64,000 bases of DNA from Curtobacterium flaccumfaciens. GTDB taxonomy: Bacteria > Actinomycetota > Actinomycetes > Actinomycetales > Microbacteriaceae. Under the pieces are notes generated by a model. The model saw only the letters and a program-made list of their open reading frames with translations, did not search any database and was not told where the DNA came from. A program made the translations under genes and the position numbers. Location of the stretch: the NCBI RefSeq assembly GCF_004361695.1, contig NZ_SNVW01000003.1, positions 1-64,000 of the forward strand, read 5' to 3'. Shown here one piece after another: positions 1 to 7,958 of the stretch; within the stretch, counting starts at the first letter, position 1; each line of letters begins with the position of its first letter.

Positions 1-143
1 ATTTCCCACACTTTCGGGTGTGGGGCTCGCGTCCACTTTGTGGTTCCCGACAGACGATCGGGAACATGAAACTGAATACCGCTACACCCGCATTCTTTGG
101 GGTGTCAGCCGGGACAGCTTTCGGATCCGTTCGGGTCGAAGGT
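1..143 (+). other. 23S-5S internal transcribed spacer
   Basis: Non-coding DNA directly upstream of the 5S gene. It contains a short hairpin at about 5-24 (CCCACAC, loop, GTGTGGG). No 23S 3'-end sequence is recognisable, so the 23S gene probably ends just before the window. It would be transcribed in the rRNA operon precursor and removed during processing. Reading frames across it are spurious. Confidence 0.7.
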
Positions 144-262
144 GTTCCGGTGGTCATAGCGAGAGGGAAACGCCCGGTCACATTCCGAACCCGGAAGCTA
201 AGCCTCTCAGCGCCGATGGTACTGCAAGGGGGACCTTGTGGGAGAGTAGGACGCCGCCGGAC
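144..262 (+). rRNA. rrf: 5S ribosomal RNA
   Basis: The block carries the actinobacterial 5S core: GGTCATAGCG, then AGGGAAACGCCCGGTC, then CCGAACCCGGAAGCTAAG, then GCGCCGATGGTACTGC, then GGGAGAGTAGG. Its 5' GTTCCGGTGG and 3' CCGCCGGAC ends pair to close helix I. Length is about 119 nt, as expected. It is the last gene of an rRNA operon entering from the left and is followed at once by a strong terminator. The ends are placed from helix I pairing and may be off by one or two bases. Confidence 0.95.
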
Positions 263-281
263 TCAACGTGCAACACCAGGG

Positions 282-312
282 AACCCCTGACCATCCGTGG
301 TCAGGGGTTTTC
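282..312 (+). terminator. rRNA operon intrinsic terminator
   Basis: A perfect inverted repeat (AACCCCTGACCA and TGGTCAGGGGTT around CCG) followed by TTTTC. It lies 20 nt after the 5S gene and ends the rRNA operon before gltX. Confidence 0.9.
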
Positions 313-383
313 TGCGTTTCGGGGCGCAAGCAGAGTGCTCGAGGCGGTTCTGCACAGCCTCGTGGTGGCCGGTGCACGGCCGG

Positions 384-389
384 TAGGAT
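384..389 (+). promoter_or_regulatory. -10 box of a leaderless gltX promoter
   Basis: TAGGAT lies 9 nt before the gltX ATG, which puts the expected transcription start at or next to the start codon. No Shine-Dalgarno sequence lies in between. The same arrangement recurs at many genes in this window. Confidence 0.6.
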
Positions 390-398
390 CGACGAGTC

Positions 399-1886
399 AT
401 GACTGCGCCATTCACCACCGCCTCCGGCTCCGACGTCCGTGTCCGCTTCTGCCCGAGCCCGACGGGCACGCCGCACGTCGGACTCATCCGCACCGCCCTG
501 TTCAACTGGGCGTACGCGCGCCACACCGGGGGCAAGCTCGTGTTCCGCATCGAGGACACCGACGCCGCTCGTGACAGCGAGGAGTCGTACGAGCAGATCC
601 TCGACGCGCTGCGCTGGCTGCGGCTCGACTGGGACGAGGGCGTGGAGGCCGGGGGACCGCACGGCCCGTACCGGCAGTCCGAACGCGCGGACGTCTACGA
701 GGACGTGATCGCGAAGCTCAAGGCCTCCGGGCACGTGTACGAGTCGTACGTCACCCCCGAGGAGATGGAGGCCCGCAACCGGGCCGCCGGCCGTGACCCG
801 AAGCAGGGCTACGACAACCACGAGCGCGACCTCACCGAGGCGGAGCGTCAGGCCTTCCGCGACCAGGGGCGCGAGCCCGCGCTGCGGCTCCGAGTGCCCG
901 ACCGTGACCTGAGCTTCCAGGACCTCGTCCGTGGCGAGATCACGTTCAAGCAGGGCACGTTCCCGGACTTCGTCGTGGTGCGCCCGAACGGCAAGCCGCT
1001 CTACACGTTCACCAACCCGGTGGACGACGCCCTCATGCAGGTCACCCACGTGCTCCGCGGCGAGGACCTGCTGTCGTCGACGCCGCGGCAGATCGCCCTG
1101 TACGAGGCGCTGTACGAGGTCGGGATCACCGAGTACATCCCGGTCTTCGGGCACCTGCCCTACGTCATGGGCGAGGGCAACAAGAAGCTCTCGAAGCGCG
1201 ACCCCGAGTCGAACCTGTTCCACCACCGTGCCGCCGGCATGATCCCCGAGGGCCTGGTGAACTACCTCGCGCTCCTCGGCTGGTCGATCGGTCCCGACCG
1301 CGACGTGTTCTCGATCACCGAGATGGTCGCGGCGTTCGACGTCACCGACGTCAACCCGAACCCGGCCCGCTTCGACCACAAGAAGGCCGAGGCGATCAAC
1401 GGGGACCACATCCGGCTGCTCGACGCCGACGACTTCCGCGGGCGGCTCGTGCCGTACCTGTCCGACTTCGTGTCCGATCCGATCACGCCGGAGCAGCAGG
1501 CCGTCCTGACGAAGGCGGCGCCGCTCGTGCAGGAGCGCATGCAGCTCCTCGGCGAGGCACCGGCGATGCTCGGCTTCCTGTTCACCGCCGACGACGACCT
1601 CGTGGTCGAGGACGACGCGCTCGCGACGCTGAAGGCCGATGCCGGCGACGTGCTCCGGGCAGCGATCACGGCGCTCGAGCCGCTCGACGTCTGGACGACC
1701 GAGGCGATCGAGGGCGCGCTGCGCGAGGCACTCATCGACGGTCTCGGCCTGAAGCCCCGTCTGGCGTTCGGGCCCCTGCGTGTGGCCGTCTCCGGCCGTC
1801 GCATCAGCCCGCCGCTGTTCGAGTCGATGGAGATCCTCGGGAAGGACTCCACCGTCACCCGCCTCCGCCGCCTCGCGGACCGCTGA
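399..1886 (+). CDS. gltX: Glutamyl-tRNA synthetase
   Basis: Charges tRNA-Glu with glutamate in the cytoplasm; 495 aa, normal for a class I bacterial GluRS. The catalytic Rossmann fold opens with [18 protein letters not shown] (HIGH-type motif, residues about 18-34), and the KMSKS loop appears as KLSKRD near residue 263. The C-terminal half is the anticodon-binding helical region. The ATG is preceded by TAGGAT at 9 nt and no ribosome binding site, so the mRNA is probably leaderless. Two tRNA-Glu genes lie downstream at about 27 kb. A non-discriminating GluRS that also charges tRNA-Gln is possible but cannot be decided by eye. Confidence 0.97.
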   Translation: MTAPFTTASGSDVRVRFCPSPTGTPHVGLIRTALFNWAYARHTGGKLVFRIEDTDAARDSEESYEQILDALRWLRLDWDEGVEAGGPHGPYRQSERADVYEDVIAKLKASGHVYESYVTPEEMEARNRAAGRDPKQGYDNHERDLTEAERQAFRDQGREPALRLRVPDRDLSFQDLVRGEITFKQGTFPDFVVVRPNGKPLYTFTNPVDDALMQVTHVLRGEDLLSSTPRQIALYEALYEVGITEYIPVFGHLPYVMGEGNKKLSKRDPESNLFHHRAAGMIPEGLVNYLALLGWSIGPDRDVFSITEMVAAFDVTDVNPNPARFDHKKAEAINGDHIRLLDADDFRGRLVPYLSDFVSDPITPEQQAVLTKAAPLVQERMQLLGEAPAMLGFLFTADDDLVVEDDALATLKADAGDVLRAAITALEPLDVWTTEAIEGALREALIDGLGLKPRLAFGPLRVAVSGRRISPPLFESMEILGKDSTVTRLRRLADR

Positions 1887-1897
1887 CGGACCGCACG

Positions 1898-2875
1898 GTG
1901 GACGCTGCTCCCACTGCCGACCCCGGAGCGCCGGACGCCGGTGCACGGCTGACGGTCGACGTCGTCGTGATCGGTGCCGGCCCGGCGGGCCTCAGCGCCG
2001 CGCTCAACCTCGTGCGGGCACGGCGGACGGTCCTGCTCGTCGACTCGAACCGGCCGAGGAACGCGGCGACGCTCCGGTCGCACGGGTTCCTCACGCGAGA
2101 CGGCGTCTCGCCGCTCGAGCTCCGGAAGCTCGGGCGCGCAGAGGTCGAGGGGTACGACGAGGCGACGGTCGTGCAGGCCGTCGTCGACCGGGTGACCCCG
2201 GACGGCGACCGCTGGCTCGTGCACGGATCCTGGCGCGGGGCCGAGGTCGAGGCATCCGCCCGGGCCGTGGTGCTCGCGACCGGGCTGCGCGAGGAGTTCC
2301 CCGCGCTGCCGACGCTCCGTGCGTTCTACGGCACCGCCGTGCACAGCTGCGTCGAGTGCGATGCGTACGAGAAGGCCGGTGAGCCGCTGGCGTTCATCTG
2401 CGAGACCGACGACGTCGTCGACCGCGCCCTCTTCATCGCCGCGTGGACCGACGACCTCATCGTGTACACCAACGGTGCCGACGTGCTCGACGACGCGGGC
2501 CGGGCGCGGCTCGCCGCCGAGGGCGTGCGTGTCGACGAGCGGCGCGTTGACGACCTCGAGGGGGACCGGTCCGGGATGACGGGCGTTCGCCTCGCAGACG
2601 GGCACGTGGAGCCGCGCACGGGCGGGTTCGTCCGCCCGCGCTGGTCCGCCGACCTCGACTGGGTCGACGCCGACCTCGTGCGCGACGCCGAGGGCCTGGT
2701 GGTCGTCGACCGCTCGGGCCGGACCGCGGTCGACGGGCTGTACGCGGTGGGTGACGTGACGCCGCCCGGGCCGGAGCAGCTCATCGTCGCCGCCGGTCAC
2801 GGAGCCGTCACGGCGGCCGCGGTGCACCGAGACCTCGTGGGTGGTCTCACGGACTCTCGGGATGCTGTACAGTAG
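1898..2875 (+). CDS. Thioredoxin-reductase-like FAD-dependent oxidoreductase
   Basis: 325 aa flavoprotein. An N-terminal FAD Rossmann motif GAGPAG (residues about 25-30) is followed by a central CVEC pair (Cys151, Cys154) where thioredoxin reductases carry their redox CxxC. A C-terminal YAVGDVTPPGP segment is the usual second FAD-contact motif. It probably moves electrons from NAD(P)H to a disulfide, but the physiological partner (thioredoxin or a low-molecular-weight thiol) is not shown. The start is a GTG 11 bases after the gltX stop, so the two are probably co-transcribed. CVEC differs from the canonical CAxC, so it may not be the main TrxB. Confidence 0.85.
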   Translation: MDAAPTADPGAPDAGARLTVDVVVIGAGPAGLSAALNLVRARRTVLLVDSNRPRNAATLRSHGFLTRDGVSPLELRKLGRAEVEGYDEATVVQAVVDRVTPDGDRWLVHGSWRGAEVEASARAVVLATGLREEFPALPTLRAFYGTAVHSCVECDAYEKAGEPLAFICETDDVVDRALFIAAWTDDLIVYTNGADVLDDAGRARLAAEGVRVDERRVDDLEGDRSGMTGVRLADGHVEPRTGGFVRPRWSADLDWVDADLVRDAEGLVVVDRSGRTAVDGLYAVGDVTPPGPEQLIVAAGHGAVTAAAVHRDLVGGLTDSRDAVQ

Positions 2876-2919
2876 TTGATCGTGCCCCGGGCAACCGGGA
2901 CCGAAGGCCTCCGGGCCTT

Positions 2920-2991
2920 TGGGGTATGGTGTAATTGGCAACACAGCGGTTTCTGGTACCGTCGTTCTTGGTTCGAGTCCAGGTACCCCAG
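2920..2991 (+). tRNA. tRNA-Gln (CTG anticodon)
   Basis: A 72-nt cloverleaf. The acceptor stem TGGGGTA pairs with TACCCCA, with discriminator G at 2991. The anticodon stem GCGGT/ACCGT carries the loop TTCTGGT with CTG at positions 34-36. The T arm has the canonical GGTTCGAGTCC. CCA is not encoded. It stands alone between the flavoprotein gene and the EPS locus and has its own terminator. Confidence 0.95.
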
Positions 2992-3000
2992 CACTCAGAG

Positions 3001-3031
3001 AACAAGCCCCCGGGATCCCCGGGGGCTTGTT
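3001..3031 (+). terminator. Terminator after tRNA-Gln
   Basis: Inverted repeat AACAAGCCCCCGGG / CCCGGGGGCTTGTT, nearly perfect. Its symmetry may also let it stop transcription arriving from the opposite-strand GH16 gene, whose stop is at 3126. Confidence 0.85.
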
Positions 3032-3125
3032 CCGTTTCCAGCCTCGTTCTCGTTCACTTCCGTCGCAGTCGGGCCCAGCACGACACGCCGACGGCGCCGA
3101 TCAGGACCAGCGCCGCCGATCCGGA

Positions 3126-4010
3126 TCAGGAACGCGCGCGGCTCTGCCGGTACGCCACGACCCAGTCGACCTGCACGTGCCCGGACGCGTTCGTCGGGAC
3201 CTCGTCGTCGTGGATGATCGTCTCCGCCTGCAGGGTGACCCGCATCGGGGTGGTCGGGACCGCGCCGGTGACCGTGTCGAGCAGCTCGTCGTCCCAGAAG
3301 AAGCGCACGGCGTCGGCGGTCCACTCCACGGTCGCGACGTGCCAGTCCGTCTGCCCGCCCGGGACGACCGGCGGGTCCTCCGGCAGGAACGTCATCGCCT
3401 CGGTGTCGGGGTCGTAGCTACCGGGGATGGCCGACACCGGCCGGACGTCACCGGACAGGTCGCCCTCGGGCCAGTCGATCTCGCCCTCGTTCCAGTCGCC
3501 GGACAGCGGCCAGAGGATCATCACGAACTTGTAGCCGGGTACTTCGTCCGCGCGGTAGCGGATCGACACCCGCTGGTGCGTGTACGCGCGGTAGCCAGCC
3601 GGCAGCACCGTGGCGACGAGGGGCTGCGACCCGCTGCTCCGCAGGTGGAAGTCGAGCACCGAATCGTGCACGGAGACCACCTGGTCCGGCGCGTAGAGGC
3701 CCTTGCCCGAGGTGTCCCGCATGCCGCTGTACTCCGCCATCCGCGGGTAGACGGCGAGCAGCTCGCCGAGTCCGGCGTCGAGGTCGAAGTCCTGCGCGAG
3801 GTAGGGGACCCACCGGGTGCCGGCGGACTCGAGGGCACCCGTCGGCATCGCCTCGGCCCGCGCGTTCGACCCGCCGGAGCGCATGGGGAGCACCACCGAC
3901 GCGGTCCCGGCGACGGCCGCCACCCCGAGGACGCCGGCGATGGTCGCGCCGCTCCGGATGAACGACCGTCGGGTCGTCATCCGGTGGCGCGCCCCCGGCT
4001 CATGCTGCAT
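3126..4010 (-). CDS. Tat-exported GH16-family glycanase
   Basis: 294 aa. The N terminus has twin arginines (TTRRSF, residues 12-17) and a hydrophobic stretch ending near residue 42, a probable Tat signal. The mature part contains E177-I-D-W-P-E182, matching the ExDxxE catalytic signature of GH16 beta-glycanases, followed by Trp- and Tyr-rich beta strands. By family it cleaves beta-linked glucans or galactans. In this locus it most likely trims or releases the exopolysaccharide outside the cell, like ExoK of rhizobia (inference). Its start overlaps the 3' end of the polymerase-like gene by 11 bases, so the two are translationally coupled. Confidence 0.8.
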   Translation of the reverse strand: MQHEPGARHRMTTRRSFIRSGATIAGVLGVAAVAGTASVVLPMRSGGSNARAEAMPTGALESAGTRWVPYLAQDFDLDAGLGELLAVYPRMAEYSGMRDTSGKGLYAPDQVVSVHDSVLDFHLRSSGSQPLVATVLPAGYRAYTHQRVSIRYRADEVPGYKFVMILWPLSGDWNEGEIDWPEGDLSGDVRPVSAIPGSYDPDTEAMTFLPEDPPVVPGGQTDWHVATVEWTADAVRFFWDDELLDTVTGAVPTTPMRVTLQAETIIHDDEVPTNASGHVQVDWVVAYRQSRARS

Positions 4011-6153
4011 CGTTCACCTCGTAGATCCGGACACCGTCGCGGTCGTACCGGAGCGTCGACTCGGCGGCCACGGACCGCTCGATGGCGTCGATCTGCTCCG
4101 CGGTGAGGGTGCCCCGGGTGACCGCGTCCGCGCGCTGGGTCGCGGAGAACACGAGCCAGGCGTCGCCGCCGAAGTCGCGGTCCTGCAGCACGCCGGTGAG
4201 GTCCTTCGCGGTCATCCCCTTCGGGAACCACGCGGCCTCGCTCTGCAGCGAGTCGACCTGGCCCCAGTGCCGGAGGTAGTTCTCGTAGTTCCCGCCGATG
4301 ATCGACGGGAAGCTGCCCACCGTGGTGAGGCTGTCGTCGGCGGCGAACCGGCCGTCGAGCCAGCGGGCCGCGGCGACGTCGGACGGAGCCGTCTGGTTCG
4401 CCTGCTCGGTCTGGAAGGTCGCCCCGACGAAGAGTCCGGTGGTGACGGTCAGCACGAGGGCCATGGCCGCGAGGCGGAGACGGCGTCCGTGGAACGCGTG
4501 CACGGCGGCGATCGCGAGGAACGGCGCCGAGAACAGGATGACGCGGAACTTCGCCTCACCGCCGTAGCTCTGCCCGAGCACGAGCACGATCGGGCACGCC
4601 GCGAGCCACAGGATGACGAGCGCACGCCGTGCATGCCCGGCCCGGACCATGCGCACGAGACCGACGAGCGCGCAGACGGCCACGAGTGCCGTGATCGCCA
4701 GGACGGCCCGGCTCTGCAGGGTCGTGGCGATCGACGGGATCGCGATCGAGGTCGAGGCGGCGGTCACGTTGCTCACCGGGTCGAAGCCGGTGATGAGCCC
4801 GAAGTGCTCCTGGATGTAGTCCAGGTTCGGGACGAGGTACAGCAGCGGCAGCAGCGTCAGCGGGACCGCCAGCCACCAGGGCCGCAGGAAGCCGAGGACG
4901 AGCAGCGGCACGAACGCGGCGATGACGACGAACGGCGTGAGCTGGTGCGACGCGGTGATCACGAACTGCATCAGGACGACGAGGACCGCGGCCGAGACGA
5001 CCGCCGTGCGGGTGCGCGGCGCGATCGTGGCGGCGACGGGACCCCGGCGTGCGCGGAACACCCTGCCGGTCACCGTCGCGGCCCACCGGCCGACCGCGTT
5101 CGGCGTGCCGCGCAGGACGGTCAGCGCGACCAGGACGGCCGCGAGGAACAGGAAGAAGGCGAAGGCCTGGGGGGAGTAGTAGTCCTGCCCGACCCAGTTC
5201 GCCGCGCTGAACAGGACCGCGGCGACGACCGCCCAGCGGCCGGTCGCACCGAGCGCCCGGGCGATGCCGAGGACGAGTGCGCCGCCGGCGAGGGCGAACG
5301 CGAGCTCGGTCCAGCGCACCGGGTCGGCTGCGTCGAGGTGACCGGTCGCGGCGCCGAGGAACGCGCTGAACCCGAAGAAGCCCGGCCACCGGTTGTAGAT
5401 GTCGATCGAGGGGTCGACCGAGCCGTGCTGCAGGATGTACGCCGTCACCGCGATGTGCTTGAACACCCACGGCGGACGCGGCTCCGCGGCGACCAGGTTC
5501 GTCGTGCCGTACATGACGAGCACGAGCAGACCCGACGACACCGCGCGGATGACCACGTGGTGGCGACGGTCGACCAGCGTGACGAGGGCCACGACGAACA
5601 CCATGCCGGCACCCGCCCACCAGATCGCGGGCAGGGCGGTCAGCAGCCCCCACTCGCCGAGGGCCGTCGAGTCGGTCTGCGCGACCCCGACCGCCCAGAG
5701 CGCGAGGCCGGTGACGAGCACACCCGACGCGGCGACGGTGCGGACGAGCACCGCGGTCGGCAGGACCGCCCGCACCCGGACCGGACGCCGTCCGACGCGG
5801 GCGGTCTGGACGCCCTGGCCGAGCGACACCCACCCGGCGACGAGCAGCAGGAGGCCGGCGGCGGGCAGCGGGACCCACTGCTGCGTCCACAGCATCGCGA
5901 GGCCGACGGCCGCGTCGATCGCGGCACTGGCGGCGACGACGAGCGCGGCGCGACCGATCGGTTCACGGAGACCGAGGAGCCGGACGACGGGCAGGCCGGG
6001 CACGACCAGGAGCGCGACGAGGACGACGACCGTCCGGAGCGGGCCGGACGCGTCGGCCGCGATGAGGGCGGCACCGGCGAAGCCGAGTCCCGCGGCGACG
6101 AGGGACGGCAGCGGCGACGTCGGCAGCGCACGGGAACCGTGGCGGAGCGACAT
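4000..6153 (-). CDS. Large polytopic membrane protein, GT-C or polysaccharide-polymerase-like
   Basis: 717 aa from the ATG at 6153, chosen because hydrophobic coding sequence starts there. It has a dozen or more hydrophobic segments and an aqueous loop near the middle (PPWVFKHIAVTAYILQHG, then a DIYNRWPGF segment). Another segment reads NWVGQDYYSPQ, and the C terminus is a soluble tail of about 130 aa. Multi-pass N-terminal region plus extracytoplasmic C-terminal domain is the layout of GT-C lipid-linked-sugar transferases, and the position in a Wzx-containing locus also fits a Wzy-type polymerase. No family could be fixed by eye. It is first in a two-gene operon with the GH16 gene. Confidence 0.6.
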   Translation of the reverse strand: MSLRHGSRALPTSPLPSLVAAGLGFAGAALIAADASGPLRTVVVLVALLVVPGLPVVRLLGLREPIGRAALVVAASAAIDAAVGLAMLWTQQWVPLPAAGLLLLVAGWVSLGQGVQTARVGRRPVRVRAVLPTAVLVRTVAASGVLVTGLALWAVGVAQTDSTALGEWGLLTALPAIWWAGAGMVFVVALVTLVDRRHHVVIRAVSSGLLVLVMYGTTNLVAAEPRPPWVFKHIAVTAYILQHGSVDPSIDIYNRWPGFFGFSAFLGAATGHLDAADPVRWTELAFALAGGALVLGIARALGATGRWAVVAAVLFSAANWVGQDYYSPQAFAFFLFLAAVLVALTVLRGTPNAVGRWAATVTGRVFRARRGPVAATIAPRTRTAVVSAAVLVVLMQFVITASHQLTPFVVIAAFVPLLVLGFLRPWWLAVPLTLLPLLYLVPNLDYIQEHFGLITGFDPVSNVTAASTSIAIPSIATTLQSRAVLAITALVAVCALVGLVRMVRAGHARRALVILWLAACPIVLVLGQSYGGEAKFRVILFSAPFLAIAAVHAFHGRRLRLAAMALVLTVTTGLFVGATFQTEQANQTAPSDVAAARWLDGRFAADDSLTTVGSFPSIIGGNYENYLRHWGQVDSLQSEAAWFPKGMTAKDLTGVLQDRDFGGDAWLVFSATQRADAVTRGTLTAEQIDAIERSVAAESTLRYDRDGVRIYEVNDAA

Positions 6154-6473
6154 CCTGGTGGGGGTCGTGGTGGCGGTCAAGGTACGACCACCGCGATCGG
6201 CTGACGCATCGAGCGTCCCTTCGGGTCGGGGCCGAACAGTGGCGGCGGCCTGCGGATGTTCCGGACGATAGCCGCGGCGGTCGGGGCCGCGGGAGGCCGT
6301 CCCCCGGGAAGTGCGGAGGCCCTGCGGCATTGCGGGTTCACGCACGCGTCGGAGCCCCCGTGCGGGCGAAACCGCACCGTTCCCGATGCTCGTTGACGCC
6401 CGCCGCGTCCCCGGCGACGGTGGAGTCGCCGGCCCCGCCCGTGCACGTCCCCGACACGAGACAGGCTCTCCCC
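6154..6473. promoter_or_regulatory. Divergent intergenic region of the EPS locus (320 bp)
   Basis: Lies between the minus-strand membrane-protein gene and the plus-strand GT2 gene, so it must hold both promoters. Two inverted repeats sit 30 bp apart: TGCGGGTTCACGCA (6331-6344) and TGCGGGCGAAACCGCA (6361-6376). Near-copies of the first occur upstream of other EPS units (10866-10879, 18960-18973, 20706-20719). No coding sequence with proper codon use is visible here. Confidence 0.5.
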
Positions 6474-7805
6474 ATGACCGACACCATCCCGCGCTCACGC
6501 ACGCCCCGCGTGGTGCTCGAACGACCCATGTCGAGCACCGAGGCCCCGACCTGGAGCGGTGCCGTCTGGGTCGGCGCGATCGACCTCGCGGACGTCCCCG
6601 GCGACGACGCGGGCACGATCGGCCTGCGCGACGCTGCCGGACACCGAGCGGCCCGGCTCCTCGTGCGTGACGGCGTCGCGCCCCTCGGCTTCGTCGACCT
6701 GCCGGTGACGGGCGAGACCGTCGCGGTCGACGCCCTCCGTGCCGCGGTCGCCGCGCTCCCGCCGGTGCCGCAGCCGCCGGTGCCGGTCCGGCTGCCGAGC
6801 ACGAGCGTCGTCCTGTGCACCCGCGACCGCGCCGACCAGCTCCGCGGAGCCCTCGACTCGCTGCTCGCCCTGGACCACCCGGACTTCGAGGTCGTCATCG
6901 TCGACAACGCCCCGTCCGACGACGCCACCCGCGAGCTGGTCGCCGCCCTGACCGACCCGCGGGTGCGGTACGTCCGCGAACCCGTCCCCGGCCTCTCGAG
7001 CGCCCGCAACGCCGGCGTGCGCGCAGCACACCACGGCATCGTGGCGTTCACCGACGACGACGTCGTGGTCGACCGGTCGTGGCTCCGTGCCGTGGCGTCC
7101 GGGTTCTCCCGCGGCGACGACGTCCTGTGCGTCAGCGGGCTCGTCGCGAGCGGGGAACTCCGCACGCCCACGCAGCGCTGGTTCGACGAGCGCGTGACGT
7201 GGTCACGGAACCTCGTCCCCCGCATGCACCGGCTCTCGGCTCCGCCCGCCGACCGCCCGCTCTTCCCGTTCGCCGTCGGCGACTACGGCACCGGGGCGAA
7301 CTTCGCCATGCGCCGCTCGGCCATCCTCGAGCTCGGGGGCTTCGACGAGGCCCTCGGCGTCGGGACCGTCACCGGCGGGGGCGAGGACATCGACATGTTC
7401 TCCCGCGTGGTGCTCTCCGGCGGTGCCCTCGCCGTGGAGCCCGCGGCGCTCGTCTGGCACCGGCACCGCGCGGACCTCGAGGCGCTCCGGGTCCAGGCGC
7501 GCGGCTACGGCACGGGCCTCGGCGCGTGGCTCACCAAGATCGCGCTGCGGCCGCGCACCCTCGGCATGGCGCTGCAGCGCGCCCCGCGGGCCGTCCGCCA
7601 CCTCGTCGTCGGCTCCGCCACCGAGACCGCGCCAGTGGACACCGCACCCGCACCGGTGGCCGACGCGCCCCTCGACGACGCCGCGTTCCTCCGCGAGGTC
7701 GGGCGGATGCGGTGGATCGAGCTCTGGTCCGTCGGCCGCGGAGTCGTCCGCTACGGGCGCTCACGACGGACGGTCCGCGTCCGGCAACGCTCAGCGGACC
7801 AGTAG
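6474..7805 (+). CDS. GT2-family glycosyltransferase with N-terminal accessory region
   Basis: 443 aa from the ATG at 6474; the reading frame extends further upstream, but that stretch has poor codon structure. After about 105 residues of unrecognised N-terminal sequence comes a GT-A fold: SVVLCTRDRADQLRGAL, EVVIVDNAPSDDATREL, PGLSSARNAGV and the metal-binding AFTDDDVVVD, then a GGGEDIDMFSR acceptor-site segment. It should transfer a nucleotide sugar to a growing EPS repeat unit at the inner membrane face. It shares this whole architecture with the minus-strand GT at 19310-20641, so the two look like paralogues bordering the locus. Donor and linkage are unknown. Confidence 0.82.
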   Translation: MTDTIPRSRTPRVVLERPMSSTEAPTWSGAVWVGAIDLADVPGDDAGTIGLRDAAGHRAARLLVRDGVAPLGFVDLPVTGETVAVDALRAAVAALPPVPQPPVPVRLPSTSVVLCTRDRADQLRGALDSLLALDHPDFEVVIVDNAPSDDATRELVAALTDPRVRYVREPVPGLSSARNAGVRAAHHGIVAFTDDDVVVDRSWLRAVASGFSRGDDVLCVSGLVASGELRTPTQRWFDERVTWSRNLVPRMHRLSAPPADRPLFPFAVGDYGTGANFAMRRSAILELGGFDEALGVGTVTGGGEDIDMFSRVVLSGGALAVEPAALVWHRHRADLEALRVQARGYGTGLGAWLTKIALRPRTLGMALQRAPRAVRHLVVGSATETAPVDTAPAPVADAPLDDAAFLREVGRMRWIELWSVGRGVVRYGRSRRTVRVRQRSADQ

Positions 7806-7958
7806 CAGCGTCATCGCCGCAGCACAGCAGATCGCGAGGATGCGCCAAACCGCAGCTTCCCCGCACCCCGGCCACACCGGCCTCGATCGCACGCGGTCCC
7901 TCCGCGTACGGTCCTCGAAAACGCGCGCCGCCGGCACGCACGACCCAGGGGAGTCCCG

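Noticed and set aside
1..143. 3' end of the 23S rRNA gene
   Set aside because: No recognisable 23S 3'-terminal sequence; it reads as spacer with a hairpin before 5S.
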